Below, piece after piece: positions 42,364 to 51,021 of a stretch of DNA of 64,000 nt. Origin of the DNA: Pedobacter foliorum (GTDB lineage Bacteria; Bacteroidota; Bacteroidia; Sphingobacteriales; Sphingobacteriaceae). The notes beneath the pieces are model-generated. The model saw nothing but the letters and a program-made list of their open reading frames with translations, was not told the DNA's origin and did not search any database. The position numbers and the translations under genes are program-made. The stretch lies in NCBI RefSeq assembly GCF_013266735.1, contig NZ_JABSNU010000017.1, positions 29,013 to 93,012 of the forward strand, given 5' to 3'. Numbering within the stretch: the stretch's first letter is position 1; each line of letters starts with the position of its first letter.

Positions 42364-43692
42364 TTAAATATATCTGTTGATCAAGTTCTCTAAGAATTCT
42401 TGTCTGCCACTTAAAGTTTGAGGCTCGCCATTCTGTATTGCATAATCACGCAAATCTTCAAGACTTAAAATACCATTTTCAAACTCTTTTCCTTTACCGC
42501 TATCAAATGATGCATATCTGTCTGTTCTGATTTTTTTGTAATCAGAGTTCTGAAGAATGTCATCAGCAACGATAAGTGCACGTGCAAACATATCCATACC
42601 GCCGATATGTGCATAGAATAAATCAGCCTGATCTGTTGAGTTTCTACGGATTTTAGCATCAAAGTTTATACCACCACGACTAAAGCCACCGCCTTCAAGA
42701 ATGATTAACATCGACTCAACCAGTTCGTTGATGTTATTAGGGAATTGATCTGTATCCCAACCATTTTGGTAATCACCTCTGTTTGCATCAATAGATCCAA
42801 GTAAACCTGCATCTACAGCAACTTGTAATTCATGTTGGAAAGTATGGCCTGCCAGTGTTGCATGGTTTACCTCAAGGTTCAATTTAAAATCGCCAAGAAG
42901 GTCATATTTCTGAAGGAAACCAAGTACTGTTGCAGCATCATAATCATACTGGTGCTTAGTTGGTTCACATGGTTTTGGTTCGATTAGGAACGTACCTTTA
43001 AATCCGTTCTTTCTTGCATAGTCTTTTGCAGTATGAAGGAAACGGGCAAGATGCTCCTGCTCTCTCTTCATATCTGTGTTTAATAGCGACATATATCCTT
43101 CGCGACCACCCCAGAACACATAATTCTCTCCACCTAATGCAATAGTTGCATCAAGAGCAGCTTTTACCTGTGCAGCACCATGAGTTAACACATGAAAATC
43201 AGGGTTTGTAGCAGCACCGTTCATATATCTTCTATGAGAAAATAGGTTTGCAGTACCCCATAATAATTTTACACCTGTTTCGTCTTGTTTCTGACGGGCA
43301 TAATCTACTAATGCTTGTAATCTTCTTTCGTTTTCTTTGATGTCGTTACCATAGTCAACCATATCAACATCATGGAAACAGTAGTATGGAATGCTCAGCT
43401 TGGTTAAAAACTCAAAAGCTGCATCCATTTTATCTTTTGCACGTTCTACAGGATCGTTTTTTTCATTCCATGGGAAAATATGGCTTGCTTCGCCAAAAGG
43501 ATCTGCACCGTTACCGCAGAATGAGTGCCAGTAAGCGCCGGCAAAACGAAGATGATCTTTAAGTGTTTTTCCAGCTACAATCCTTTCAGGATCATACCAT
43601 TTAAATGCCAACGGGTTATCGCTTTCACGTCCCTCGAATTTAACCTGAGTGATATTTTTAAAAAATTCCTTGTTCAAAGTGTTTACGCTCAT
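42364..43692 (-). CDS. xylA: Xylose isomerase
   Basis: A 442-aa class II xylose isomerase converting D-xylose to D-xylulose. Active-site segments are YYCFHDVDM (catalytic His), FWGGREGY, the metal-binding EPKPCEPTKHQYDYD, LEVNHATLAGH and DANRGDYQNGWDTDQFP. Length and motifs are complete. It sits between xylB and the symporter in a three-gene operon. Confidence 0.97.
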   Translation of the reverse strand: MSVNTLNKEFFKNITQVKFEGRESDNPLAFKWYDPERIVAGKTLKDHLRFAGAYWHSFCGNGADPFGEASHIFPWNEKNDPVERAKDKMDAAFEFLTKLSIPYYCFHDVDMVDYGNDIKENERRLQALVDYARQKQDETGVKLLWGTANLFSHRRYMNGAATNPDFHVLTHGAAQVKAALDATIALGGENYVFWGGREGYMSLLNTDMKREQEHLARFLHTAKDYARKNGFKGTFLIEPKPCEPTKHQYDYDAATVLGFLQKYDLLGDFKLNLEVNHATLAGHTFQHELQVAVDAGLLGSIDANRGDYQNGWDTDQFPNNINELVESMLIILEGGGFSRGGINFDAKIRRNSTDQADLFYAHIGGMDMFARALIVADDILQNSDYKKIRTDRYASFDSGKGKEFENGILSLEDLRDYAIQNGEPQTLSGRQEFLENLINRYI

Positions 43693-43720
43693 ACTTAATT
43701 TTTATTTATTGAAATACTAT

Positions 43721-45202
43721 TTATTTACCGTTTAATTGTTGTTGAAGAAGCTTTTTCCAGGTTTGGTATTCATCTTCTAATGTTTCGTTTGTTGGCTCTA
43801 TAAGCTTAACAGGCTTTTTATTACTGAATGCTTCGCTTACAGTTTTAAAGATGTTGGCTCCAATACCTGCTCCCACTGCTGCACCGTAACTACCGTCGTT
43901 TTCATAAAGCTCTACCGGTACTCCGGTTACATTTACAAAAGTTTGAGAGAAAATATCGCTCATAAAAAGGTTAGATCGGCCGGCCCTGATTACCGAAGGT
44001 TGTACCCCGCTTTCTCTTAGAATATCTAATCCGTAACGGAATGAGAAGGCAATACCTTCTTGTACTGCGCGAAAAATATGCGCCTGAGTATGAAGATTCA
44101 GGTCGATTTGTTGTAAATGTGCACCAACAATTTTATTATTCAGCATACGCTCGGCACCGTTTCCAAAGGGAAGAACATATAGTCCGTTGCTTCCTTTGGC
44201 AACTTTGCTTGCTGCATCATTCATTGCTACGTAATCTGTTGATGAGCCGATTACATTTTTTGTCCAACGGTTCATGCTACCGGTACCATTGATGCATAGC
44301 AAAACGCCTAAACGCTTGTCCTCAGCTGTATGGTTTACGTGTGCAAATGTGTTTACACGTGATTGTTTATCGTATAGTAACTGATCTGTAACGCCATAGA
44401 TAACACCTGATGTGCCTGCTGTTGCGGCTACTTCTCCAGGTTGAGTAACGTTTAATGAAAGCGCATTATTAGGCTGATCTCCTGCTTTATAAGCAACAGG
44501 GATTCCAGCCTTTAAACCTAGCTTTTCGGCAATCGATTTCTTTACTTGTCCGTGCTCTGAGAACACTGGTTTAATCTCCGGAATAACACTTGAAGAGAAT
44601 CCGAACTGCCCCATGATATCAGTAGATATTGCATTGGCTTTAAAATCCCAAAGGATCCCTTCTGATAAGGCAGAATTACTTGTTGTAATGTCTCCGGTAA
44701 GTTTCATTGCAATGAAATCTCCGGGTAACATCATCTTTGCTACTTTACTATATGTTTCGGGCTCGTTCTTTTTTACCCACGCCAATTTTGAGGCAGTAAA
44801 ATTACCTGGCGAATTAAGCATACGACTTAATACATGCTCTTTTCCTAAAGCATTAAATGCTTCTTCTCCTGTCTCTACGGCTCTACTATCGCACCATATA
44901 ATACTGTTTCTCAGACTATTTTGATCTTCATCTACAATAACTAGTCCGTGCATTTGGTAAGCTATACCGATAGCCTCTATGTTTAATGGATTGTACTTTC
45001 CTTTTGCGTTACAGTTGAGTATGGCTTGTTGAACATGTTCCCACCACATATCTGGCGACTGCTCTGCCCAGCCCGACTGAAGGGCAATAATCTCCGATTC
45101 ATTATCGGGATATTGGGCGCTTGAAAGAATGTCACCGGATGCAACATCAACCACCGAAACTTTGACAGATGATGTTCCTACATCAATACCTAATAGCAGC
45201 AT
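43721..45202 (-). CDS. xylB: Xylulokinase
   Basis: A 493-aa FGGY-family sugar kinase that phosphorylates D-xylulose. The N-terminal GIDVGTSSVKVSVVD is the phosphate-binding loop, IAYQMHGLV is the segment of the substrate site, and AGTSGVIYG and GAAVGAGIGA are ATP-site motifs. It is the first gene of the xyl operon, and a LacI-type operator lies 76-87 bp upstream of its ATG. Confidence 0.95.
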   Translation of the reverse strand: MLLLGIDVGTSSVKVSVVDVASGDILSSAQYPDNESEIIALQSGWAEQSPDMWWEHVQQAILNCNAKGKYNPLNIEAIGIAYQMHGLVIVDEDQNSLRNSIIWCDSRAVETGEEAFNALGKEHVLSRMLNSPGNFTASKLAWVKKNEPETYSKVAKMMLPGDFIAMKLTGDITTSNSALSEGILWDFKANAISTDIMGQFGFSSSVIPEIKPVFSEHGQVKKSIAEKLGLKAGIPVAYKAGDQPNNALSLNVTQPGEVAATAGTSGVIYGVTDQLLYDKQSRVNTFAHVNHTAEDKRLGVLLCINGTGSMNRWTKNVIGSSTDYVAMNDAASKVAKGSNGLYVLPFGNGAERMLNNKIVGAHLQQIDLNLHTQAHIFRAVQEGIAFSFRYGLDILRESGVQPSVIRAGRSNLFMSDIFSQTFVNVTGVPVELYENDGSYGAAVGAGIGANIFKTVSEAFSNKKPVKLIEPTNETLEDEYQTWKKLLQQQLNGK

Positions 45203-45277
45203 GTTTTCTTTATATATTTGGGTTGAATTAAATTATTAATATTTGGTTTAACGAAAATAGTAAAATATTTAATTTAA

Positions 45278-45289
45278 GCAATCGATTGC
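45278..45289. promoter_or_regulatory. LacI-type operator upstream of xylB
   Basis: GCAATCGATTGC is a perfect 12-bp palindrome with the central CG typical of LacI-family operators. It lies between the xylB start and the divergent lacI-type gene. A near-consensus minus-strand -7 box (TATTTTCG, 45252-45259) lies between it and xylB, so binding could block the promoter. The identical 12-mer occurs upstream of susC at 50876. Confidence 0.7.
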
Positions 45290-45393
45290 GATAAAAATAT
45301 TTTATGATATTTATCCGATTAATAAATTGTACTATTACTAAATACTGTTAAAGTGTAGTTATAGTGTGTTAATTGCTTCGTTGTAGTGCACCC

Positions 45394-45475
45394 CGTCATC
45401 CTGAATTTATTTCAGGACCTCTCAAGAGAAAGACGGCTTAACTGGTGCGAGGTCCCGGCCTTCGCCGGGATGACG
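45394..45475. repeat. REP-like element, copy 4, with mixed arm types
   Basis: The left arm is the CCTGAATTTATTTCAGG type. The right arm is a different, GC-rich type, GGTCCCGGCCTTCGCCGGGA, which carries its own hairpin CCCGGC/GCCGGG. The spacer is in the CAAGAGAAAGACGGC orientation. It lies between the divergent xylB and lacI-type genes, unlike most copies. The rest of 45203-45563 is AT-rich and shows only the operator and promoter-like boxes. Confidence 0.9.
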
Positions 45476-45563
45476 AGGAGGATAGAGCATGGTGACAAGG
45501 CAAAGCATGATAAACAACTAGCTAAATAAAAATAACTAACCAAATAAAAAACAACATATACTG

Positions 45564-46616
45564 ATGAAAAATCAGAAAAGGACAACGATTTATGATATTG
45601 CGAAGAAACTAAACTTAAATGCTTCTTCGGTTTCAAGAGCTTTAAGTAATAACAGCAATGTTAGTGAGGCTACGCGGAAACTTATTTTAGATACGGCCAA
45701 AGAATTAAATTACAAACAGAATAGTCTGGCATCTAACCTAAGAAAAGGTCATAATCAAACTATTGGGGTTATCGTTCCACGCATCAATCAAAACTACTTT
45801 GCTGATGTGATTGCAGGTATCGAAGAGGTTACTTATCAAAAAGGTTATAATCTTGTAATTTGTCAGTCTAACGAATCATCTTCAAGAGAGGTTAAGTGTG
45901 TTAACACCTTAATTAATCAACATGTAAGCTGTATCGTGATTTCACTTAGTGCTGATTTTGAGGATGACAAACATCTTCAAACCATTAGAGAGCATGGTAT
46001 TCCACTTATACAATTTGACAGGGTAGCCGAACATCTCGACACTTTTAAAGTATTGAACGATAATGAGCAAGCTTCTATAGATGCAGTTACCCATTTAATT
46101 GAGCAGGGTTATAAAAGAATTGCACTTCTAGAAGGGCCACAAAACCTAAATATTTTTAGACAACGGAAAGCCGGCTATCTTGCTGCGTTAGAAAAACACA
46201 ACTTCCCTATCCTACCGGAACTTATTAAGGAAAATGCATGGACTAAGGAGCTTGGAGCGGCCTCAACAAAAGAATTACTAAGTCTTCCGGAGCCACCTGA
46301 TGCCATATTTGCTTCCACTTCCGATTTCTCTGCTTTAGGAGTTCTGGAAGTAGCTACCAAAATGGGATTAAAAGTTCCTGAGGAATTGGGTATTTGCGGC
46401 TATTCGAATGAAGCTTTTACTGAAATAACAAGTCCTTCTATTACCACAATAGATCAATACAGTGTTAGTATGGGTAAAACAATTGCAAACTTATATTTTC
46501 AGGAGATAGAATCGTCAGATAAAGACAATACTCCAAAGATTGTAAGTATAAAACCAAAGCTGATTATTCGCTCATCTACACTCAAAAACAATCCCGAAGA
46601 GCTGACCACAGATTAG
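45564..46616 (+). CDS. LacI-family transcriptional regulator (probable xylose repressor)
   Basis: A 350-aa regulator with an N-terminal LacI helix-turn-helix (TIYDIAKKLNLNASSVSRALSN) and hinge (NSLASNLRKG), then a periplasmic-binding-protein-like effector domain (about 65-340). It is divergent from the xyl operon, which has a central-CG palindrome upstream. Control of xylBA and the symporter is the simplest reading. The same palindrome in front of susC suggests a second target, or another LacI protein with the same specificity. The effector is unknown. Confidence 0.88.
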   Translation: MKNQKRTTIYDIAKKLNLNASSVSRALSNNSNVSEATRKLILDTAKELNYKQNSLASNLRKGHNQTIGVIVPRINQNYFADVIAGIEEVTYQKGYNLVICQSNESSSREVKCVNTLINQHVSCIVISLSADFEDDKHLQTIREHGIPLIQFDRVAEHLDTFKVLNDNEQASIDAVTHLIEQGYKRIALLEGPQNLNIFRQRKAGYLAALEKHNFPILPELIKENAWTKELGAASTKELLSLPEPPDAIFASTSDFSALGVLEVATKMGLKVPEELGICGYSNEAFTEITSPSITTIDQYSVSMGKTIANLYFQEIESSDKDNTPKIVSIKPKLIIRSSTLKNNPEELTTD

Positions 46617-46641
46617 AATATTTAAAAACAGCTGATGAGAT

Positions 46642-49215
46642 TTACTCCAGTATCTCTTGGAAGCTGTGCTTAAATTCTTCACCATATATAGCCTTGTATT
46701 CTTTGTTAAAGGTCTCGAATTTAGTTTTGGCTAGTGAGTGCTTTCCTAAATGAACCAAAGCTTTGCACTTAATGATCATCGCTTCTTCATTTACCGGATC
46801 GAAATAGAATACATAATTAGCAAGATTGATCATAAATTCGGGATCATCGGTTATTTTAATTGTAGCCGCATAGTGTAAATAAGCATCTATGATTTCGTTT
46901 GAGAGATCAGATTTAAAGGTATCTAACCAATCGTACTCTACGTTTGATAGGAAGCTCCCGCGGTGGATGATTTTGGTAAGTTCATTCACCCTTCGCTTAT
47001 CCATTTCGCCTTTACTGCTTACAATGTTCAGGTATTGGCTATAGTCTATTTTCACTTTAGTATCGTCGAAATCTATCTTCCAATATCCAGTCTGTTTAGA
47101 TATCTGACAGCCATCCATTTTTTCCAATATCACCTTTAGCTTTGCAATATTCACAGATCTGTTGTTCCTTGCACTATCTGCTGTTTTATCAAACCACAGA
47201 ATCTCAGTTAGTTTTTCGGAACTAATACCTCTTCCCCATTTAATGGTATAAACTAAAACTACCAAAAACAACTCTCTTAGTAATGGCGAGAAATACTTGG
47301 TAATATCTTCCCCTTCTTTGTCAAAGAGCTGAAGATCACCAAACAAGAAAATAGCATTTTTAACAGGCTCTCTTTCCTCTGATAAATACTGTTCAACGTT
47401 CTCATATTGCTCAGGCACAGCTTCATCAACAGGTTGTCCCTGAACAGCTGGCTGTATCTTAACTGATTCTTTTCTTTTCCGACTCTTCCGGCGAAACAAT
47501 ACAAAGCCAATTAGTGCAAGCAATGGTACAAGAATCAGTAAATACTTACTTTTTAACCAGGATAGTCCTTTTTGTGTATCTGCCAAAGCAGCTTCAGGCG
47601 GCCCCGACAATGTATATACCTTAACCGAAGTCATGTTGGTTTTCTCTTCATGAAATAGTACAACAGCTACGAACTTCTTGTTTTCCGGACAGTAAAATAA
47701 GTCAGCAAATGAATAGATATCATGAAAAGGATAAGGAATCGAATTACCTACAAGTTTATATGTTGGCGAATGTAATGAGCCTTCAATAAGCTGCAAAGAG
47801 GAATTGAAGCTATTATTTGGAAATGTTAAGGCGAAATAAGTGCCTTCCTTTTCATTGATCACCATTGAATTTGCAAAAACAAATTCTTCGGCCGGAGGCG
47901 CTAGTTCAAATAGCTTTTTAAATGTTTTACGCTTAACATCATAAAAATTGAGGTCATAAATATTTTTAGGGTTTAGTATCTGCTGACCGGTTGCACTTCC
48001 GTATCCGCCAAGTATATAAGCTCCATCTTTTACTGTGCCTAAGGCAGATAAGTATCTTGGAGTAAAGTCGCCCGCAGCTTTAATAGTAGTCCATTTTTTA
48101 TCAGGAAAATGATAACGCTCAATACTTCGTCGGTAGGTATACTGCCCATACCCTCCTATCATATATAATGAGGAGTCGATTGCAGAATAAAACTTATTGG
48201 GATGCCAGTAATTGGTAATCACATCCGGTGTAGTATAGTTTTTATCCCATGTTTTATTGGTAAAATTGAAATTAGCTACAAGTTTCTGATCTATATAAAA
48301 ATTGAACAGCTTATCTGTATTTGCATCATAAATAGATTGATTTCCAGCATACAAATGCTGCTTCCCTGAAGAATAGCTCAAGAAAGATAACTTATTTGAA
48401 ATCACATTATAGGTTATCAATGAATCTTCAGTAACAACATATAGGCTTTCTTTTTTAGGATTTAAAGCTACACTAGCCAGACCTTTAATATTAAGGGTTT
48501 TAACCAATTCCCAGTCGTGGTGCATCTTCTTTATCCAGATAGGGTTTACTACTGTCCCATCCTTCCCTTTTATCTTTTCAACAACTCTTGTACCACCGTT
48601 TCCATCAAGAGCCCAATGAAAGCTAAGCTTATCATTCTCAGTAATTTTTACATCTTTTATGTTCATTGGAGGAACGTCCTTTACACTAAAGTCTTTATAA
48701 CTATTAGCTCCAAAAAAGACTTTATAGCAATTACTTTTTAAACTCACCTTTTGTTTGTAAGATTTGCCATCAGCAGTCATAACAAGCTCCTGATGTTCAG
48801 TATCAAATTTAAGCTTCAGATTATGCCAGTTCTTATATAATCTATTGGTATCGATATCAAAAGCTATATCTGTTATTTTATCGCCAACGATAAGTTTGAA
48901 ATGCTTGTTTTCTAAGAACCTCATATCATAAATAAGGTCTATGTTGCGTTTATCCTGATCAATTAATCTGAAAACATAACCAAAGTAATCTGCATAGCCA
49001 GGCATAAACGAAAGGTCGAACGATAACTCGAAACTACGGTCAAAACATAAAGGCTGTTCCGGGCTAAGATCAAGGGCTGTCCTTTTATCCTGAACTACTT
49101 CATGGCCGGCAAAACCAAGCCCGTACGACTGGCTGTAAGCAGGTACAGATATAATAAGTAGAAGGAGTAAAAAAGCAGTGCCTATTAAACTTGTTTTCAA
49201 TTGCAGAAAAATCAT
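46642..49215 (-). CDS. Membrane-spanning one-component regulator: LamG/Kelch-like sensor, TM helix, winged helix, BTAD-like domain
   Basis: An 857-aa protein with a signal peptide (about 1-28). Residues about 30-210 look like a concanavalin/LamG-type domain. Residues about 215-545 contain beta-propeller/Kelch-like repeats (SLYMIGGYGQYTYRR, GAYILGGYGSATG). One TM helix follows (about 556-574) with basic residues RRKSRKRK behind it. The cytoplasmic part holds an OmpR-like winged helix (about 625-720; FGDLQLFDKEGEDITKYFS, LTEILWFD) and a TPR/BTAD-like tail to 857. No kinase or receiver domain is visible. It sits beside the GH99-like/SusCD locus and is its likely direct regulator. Domain limits are by eye. 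Confidence 0.75.
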   Translation of the reverse strand: MIFLQLKTSLIGTAFLLLLLIISVPAYSQSYGLGFAGHEVVQDKRTALDLSPEQPLCFDRSFELSFDLSFMPGYADYFGYVFRLIDQDKRNIDLIYDMRFLENKHFKLIVGDKITDIAFDIDTNRLYKNWHNLKLKFDTEHQELVMTADGKSYKQKVSLKSNCYKVFFGANSYKDFSVKDVPPMNIKDVKITENDKLSFHWALDGNGGTRVVEKIKGKDGTVVNPIWIKKMHHDWELVKTLNIKGLASVALNPKKESLYVVTEDSLITYNVISNKLSFLSYSSGKQHLYAGNQSIYDANTDKLFNFYIDQKLVANFNFTNKTWDKNYTTPDVITNYWHPNKFYSAIDSSLYMIGGYGQYTYRRSIERYHFPDKKWTTIKAAGDFTPRYLSALGTVKDGAYILGGYGSATGQQILNPKNIYDLNFYDVKRKTFKKLFELAPPAEEFVFANSMVINEKEGTYFALTFPNNSFNSSLQLIEGSLHSPTYKLVGNSIPYPFHDIYSFADLFYCPENKKFVAVVLFHEEKTNMTSVKVYTLSGPPEAALADTQKGLSWLKSKYLLILVPLLALIGFVLFRRKSRKRKESVKIQPAVQGQPVDEAVPEQYENVEQYLSEEREPVKNAIFLFGDLQLFDKEGEDITKYFSPLLRELFLVVLVYTIKWGRGISSEKLTEILWFDKTADSARNNRSVNIAKLKVILEKMDGCQISKQTGYWKIDFDDTKVKIDYSQYLNIVSSKGEMDKRRVNELTKIIHRGSFLSNVEYDWLDTFKSDLSNEIIDAYLHYAATIKITDDPEFMINLANYVFYFDPVNEEAMIIKCKALVHLGKHSLAKTKFETFNKEYKAIYGEEFKHSFQEILE

Positions 49216-49543
49216 AAGGTGAAGCTAGTCAAAGACTAACATTTTTAAGGTCTATTTTATTAGCTATCTGGAACACCAAGATAACTTTTTTGATTAATAT
49301 TCTTGCCAAGATCACTACAATTATACAATAATTCATGTATTAATATTGTTTCTATTTTCTTTTTTACAGGCCATTTTTACCTATGTAACCATGGTTTTTG
49401 AAATTATTTGATGCGTTAATTCAATATTAAGTATTTATTAATCGCACAAGAATAAGTTTATCAATAAATACGAAGGATACTCAATAAGGGCAATTCACCA
49501 ATAGCTAATTCTTCGGGAGCAAAACAACCAAATTTAACCAAGT
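49216..49543. other. Divergent intergenic region of the glycan locus
   Basis: An AT-rich 328-bp stretch between the membrane-spanning regulator gene and the first GH99-like gene. It should contain both promoters and the regulator's binding site. I see no perfect TAnnTTTG box, no long inverted repeat and no copy of the GCAATCGATTGC operator. Confidence 0.4.
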
Positions 49544-50818
49544 ATGAATTTTAAAAAGATTATCCTTTTATCTCTGTCCTGCATGCTAATGTATAAAACG
49601 CAGGGGCAAACAAAACACAGCAAGCAAACACTTTTTCCAACTTACAAAGGGTTGGTTATGGCGGGCTATCAGGGCTGGTTTAGAGCTGAAGGTGATGGCA
49701 CCGATTCTAAAAGGTATGCCTATGGAGATGAAAAAAGGAGCAGTATTGATATGTGGCCCGATGTGAGCGAATATGAAGTAACCTATAATACGCCTTTTAA
49801 ATTAAGCAGTGGGCAGCCTGCAAAGTTTTTTAGCTCACACGATAAGAGCACAGTAGATCTTCATTTTAAATGGATGCAGCAATATGGCGTTGACGGGGTA
49901 TTTATGCAAAGGTTTTTTGGCAATGCAAAGCACAAGGATAAAGCAGCATTAACCATATTAAAGAATGCTTTTGAAGCCGCCTCAAAATACGAACGCGCTG
50001 TGGCGGTGATGTATGATTTATCGGGATTAAGTGCCTCTGGCGAAGATTGCTCTGCAATAATTGAGGATTGGAAATACCTTGTAGATGAATTAAAGGTAAC
50101 AAACCAGGCAGGTAAGAAAACATATTTACACCATAACGGAAAACCTTTGGTTACAATTTGGGGTGTAGGCTTTCCTGATCGCCCATACAATATCCGAAAT
50201 ATTGGTTTAGAGAAACTAATTGATTTCTTAAAAAATGATCCTGTATATGGCAACTGTTCAGTTATGCTTGGTGTGCCTACCTCGTGGCGCACTTTAAATG
50301 CAGATTGTATTAATGACCCTTATTTACATGAATTAATTAAAAAGAGTGATATCGTATTGCCATGGACGGTACAGCGCTACAGTGGTTTGCTTCATAATGA
50401 CATGGACAGATTACGTGACAATACCATAGATGATATTAAATGGTGTAAAGACAATAATGTAGACTACGTGCCTTGTGTTTATCCTGGTTTTAGCTGGCAC
50501 AATTTAAGCAAACAGGAATTTCCTGATGATGTAAAACCTGTAGGTTCTATACCAAGGCAAGGTGGACGATTTTTCTGGCAGCAAATAGCTACCACACTTA
50601 ACGCCGGCGCATCTATGCTATACGTAGCTATGTTTGATGAGGTTAACGAGGGAACTGCAATTTTCAAAGGCTCGGATAACCCTCCTGTAAGTGGGTCTAC
50701 CTCATTCATTAATATGGATGGCAAACCATCAGATCATTACCTGTGGCTAACCGGAGAAGCCGCTAAAATGCTAAGGAACCAAAAGCCCCTTAGTTTAAAA
50801 ATGCCCGAACGTAAATAA
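49544..50818 (+). CDS. GH71/GH99-like glycoside hydrolase, secreted (paralog 1)
   Basis: A 424-aa exported protein with a signal peptide (cleavage near TQGQT). It belongs to the GH99-like fold: the start motif MAGYQGWFRAEGDG, WPDVSEY, and the C-terminal MFDEVNEGTAIF. E366 and E369 have the E-x2-E spacing of the catalytic pair in GH99 endo-alpha-mannosidases (NEWHEG in known enzymes). The substrate is probably an alpha-linked glycan but is unproven. It lies upstream of susC, separated by its own terminator, and has two paralogs at 56770 and 59271. Confidence 0.82.
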   Translation: MNFKKIILLSLSCMLMYKTQGQTKHSKQTLFPTYKGLVMAGYQGWFRAEGDGTDSKRYAYGDEKRSSIDMWPDVSEYEVTYNTPFKLSSGQPAKFFSSHDKSTVDLHFKWMQQYGVDGVFMQRFFGNAKHKDKAALTILKNAFEAASKYERAVAVMYDLSGLSASGEDCSAIIEDWKYLVDELKVTNQAGKKTYLHHNGKPLVTIWGVGFPDRPYNIRNIGLEKLIDFLKNDPVYGNCSVMLGVPTSWRTLNADCINDPYLHELIKKSDIVLPWTVQRYSGLLHNDMDRLRDNTIDDIKWCKDNNVDYVPCVYPGFSWHNLSKQEFPDDVKPVGSIPRQGGRFFWQQIATTLNAGASMLYVAMFDEVNEGTAIFKGSDNPPVSGSTSFINMDGKPSDHYLWLTGEAAKMLRNQKPLSLKMPERK

Positions 50819-50833
50819 TATATAAACTATAAA

Positions 50834-50863
50834 ACCGGGGGTATTTGCACCTCCGGTATTTTT
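50834..50863 (+). terminator. Intrinsic terminator after GH99-like paralog 1
   Basis: ACCGGGGG (50834-50841) pairs with CCTCCGGT (50850-50857, one G-T pair) around an 8-base loop, followed by ATTTTT. It separates this gene from the susC transcription unit. Confidence 0.8.
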
Positions 50864-50875
50864 CACAAGCAAGCG

Positions 50876-50887
50876 GCAATCGATTGC
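50876..50887. promoter_or_regulatory. LacI-type operator upstream of susC
   Basis: GCAATCGATTGC, identical to the palindrome at 45278 upstream of xylB. It lies just after the terminator of the GH99-like gene and 134 bp before the susC ATG. A second, different dyad, AAGCAAG-TCA-CTTGCTT (50957-50973), lies between it and susC. Confidence 0.65.
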
Positions 50888-51021
50888 TTCAACTCATTTA
50901 ACCAACTATAACATGACCAATTACAAATCCCTTCCTCCTTAAGCGCCATCTATCCTAAGCAAGTCACTTGCTTTAATCAGGCAATAATCAAACAATAAAT
51001 TAAACCAAAAAGATAAACAGT

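Noticed and set aside
45412..45636. ORF running through REP copy 4 on the minus strand
   Set aside because: It is translated from the repeat element and the start of the lacI-type gene in antisense; no independent support.
50913..50942. Nine-codon leader peptide before susC
   Set aside because: Too short to distinguish from chance; it has no run of a regulatory amino acid and no attenuator hairpin with a T-tract.
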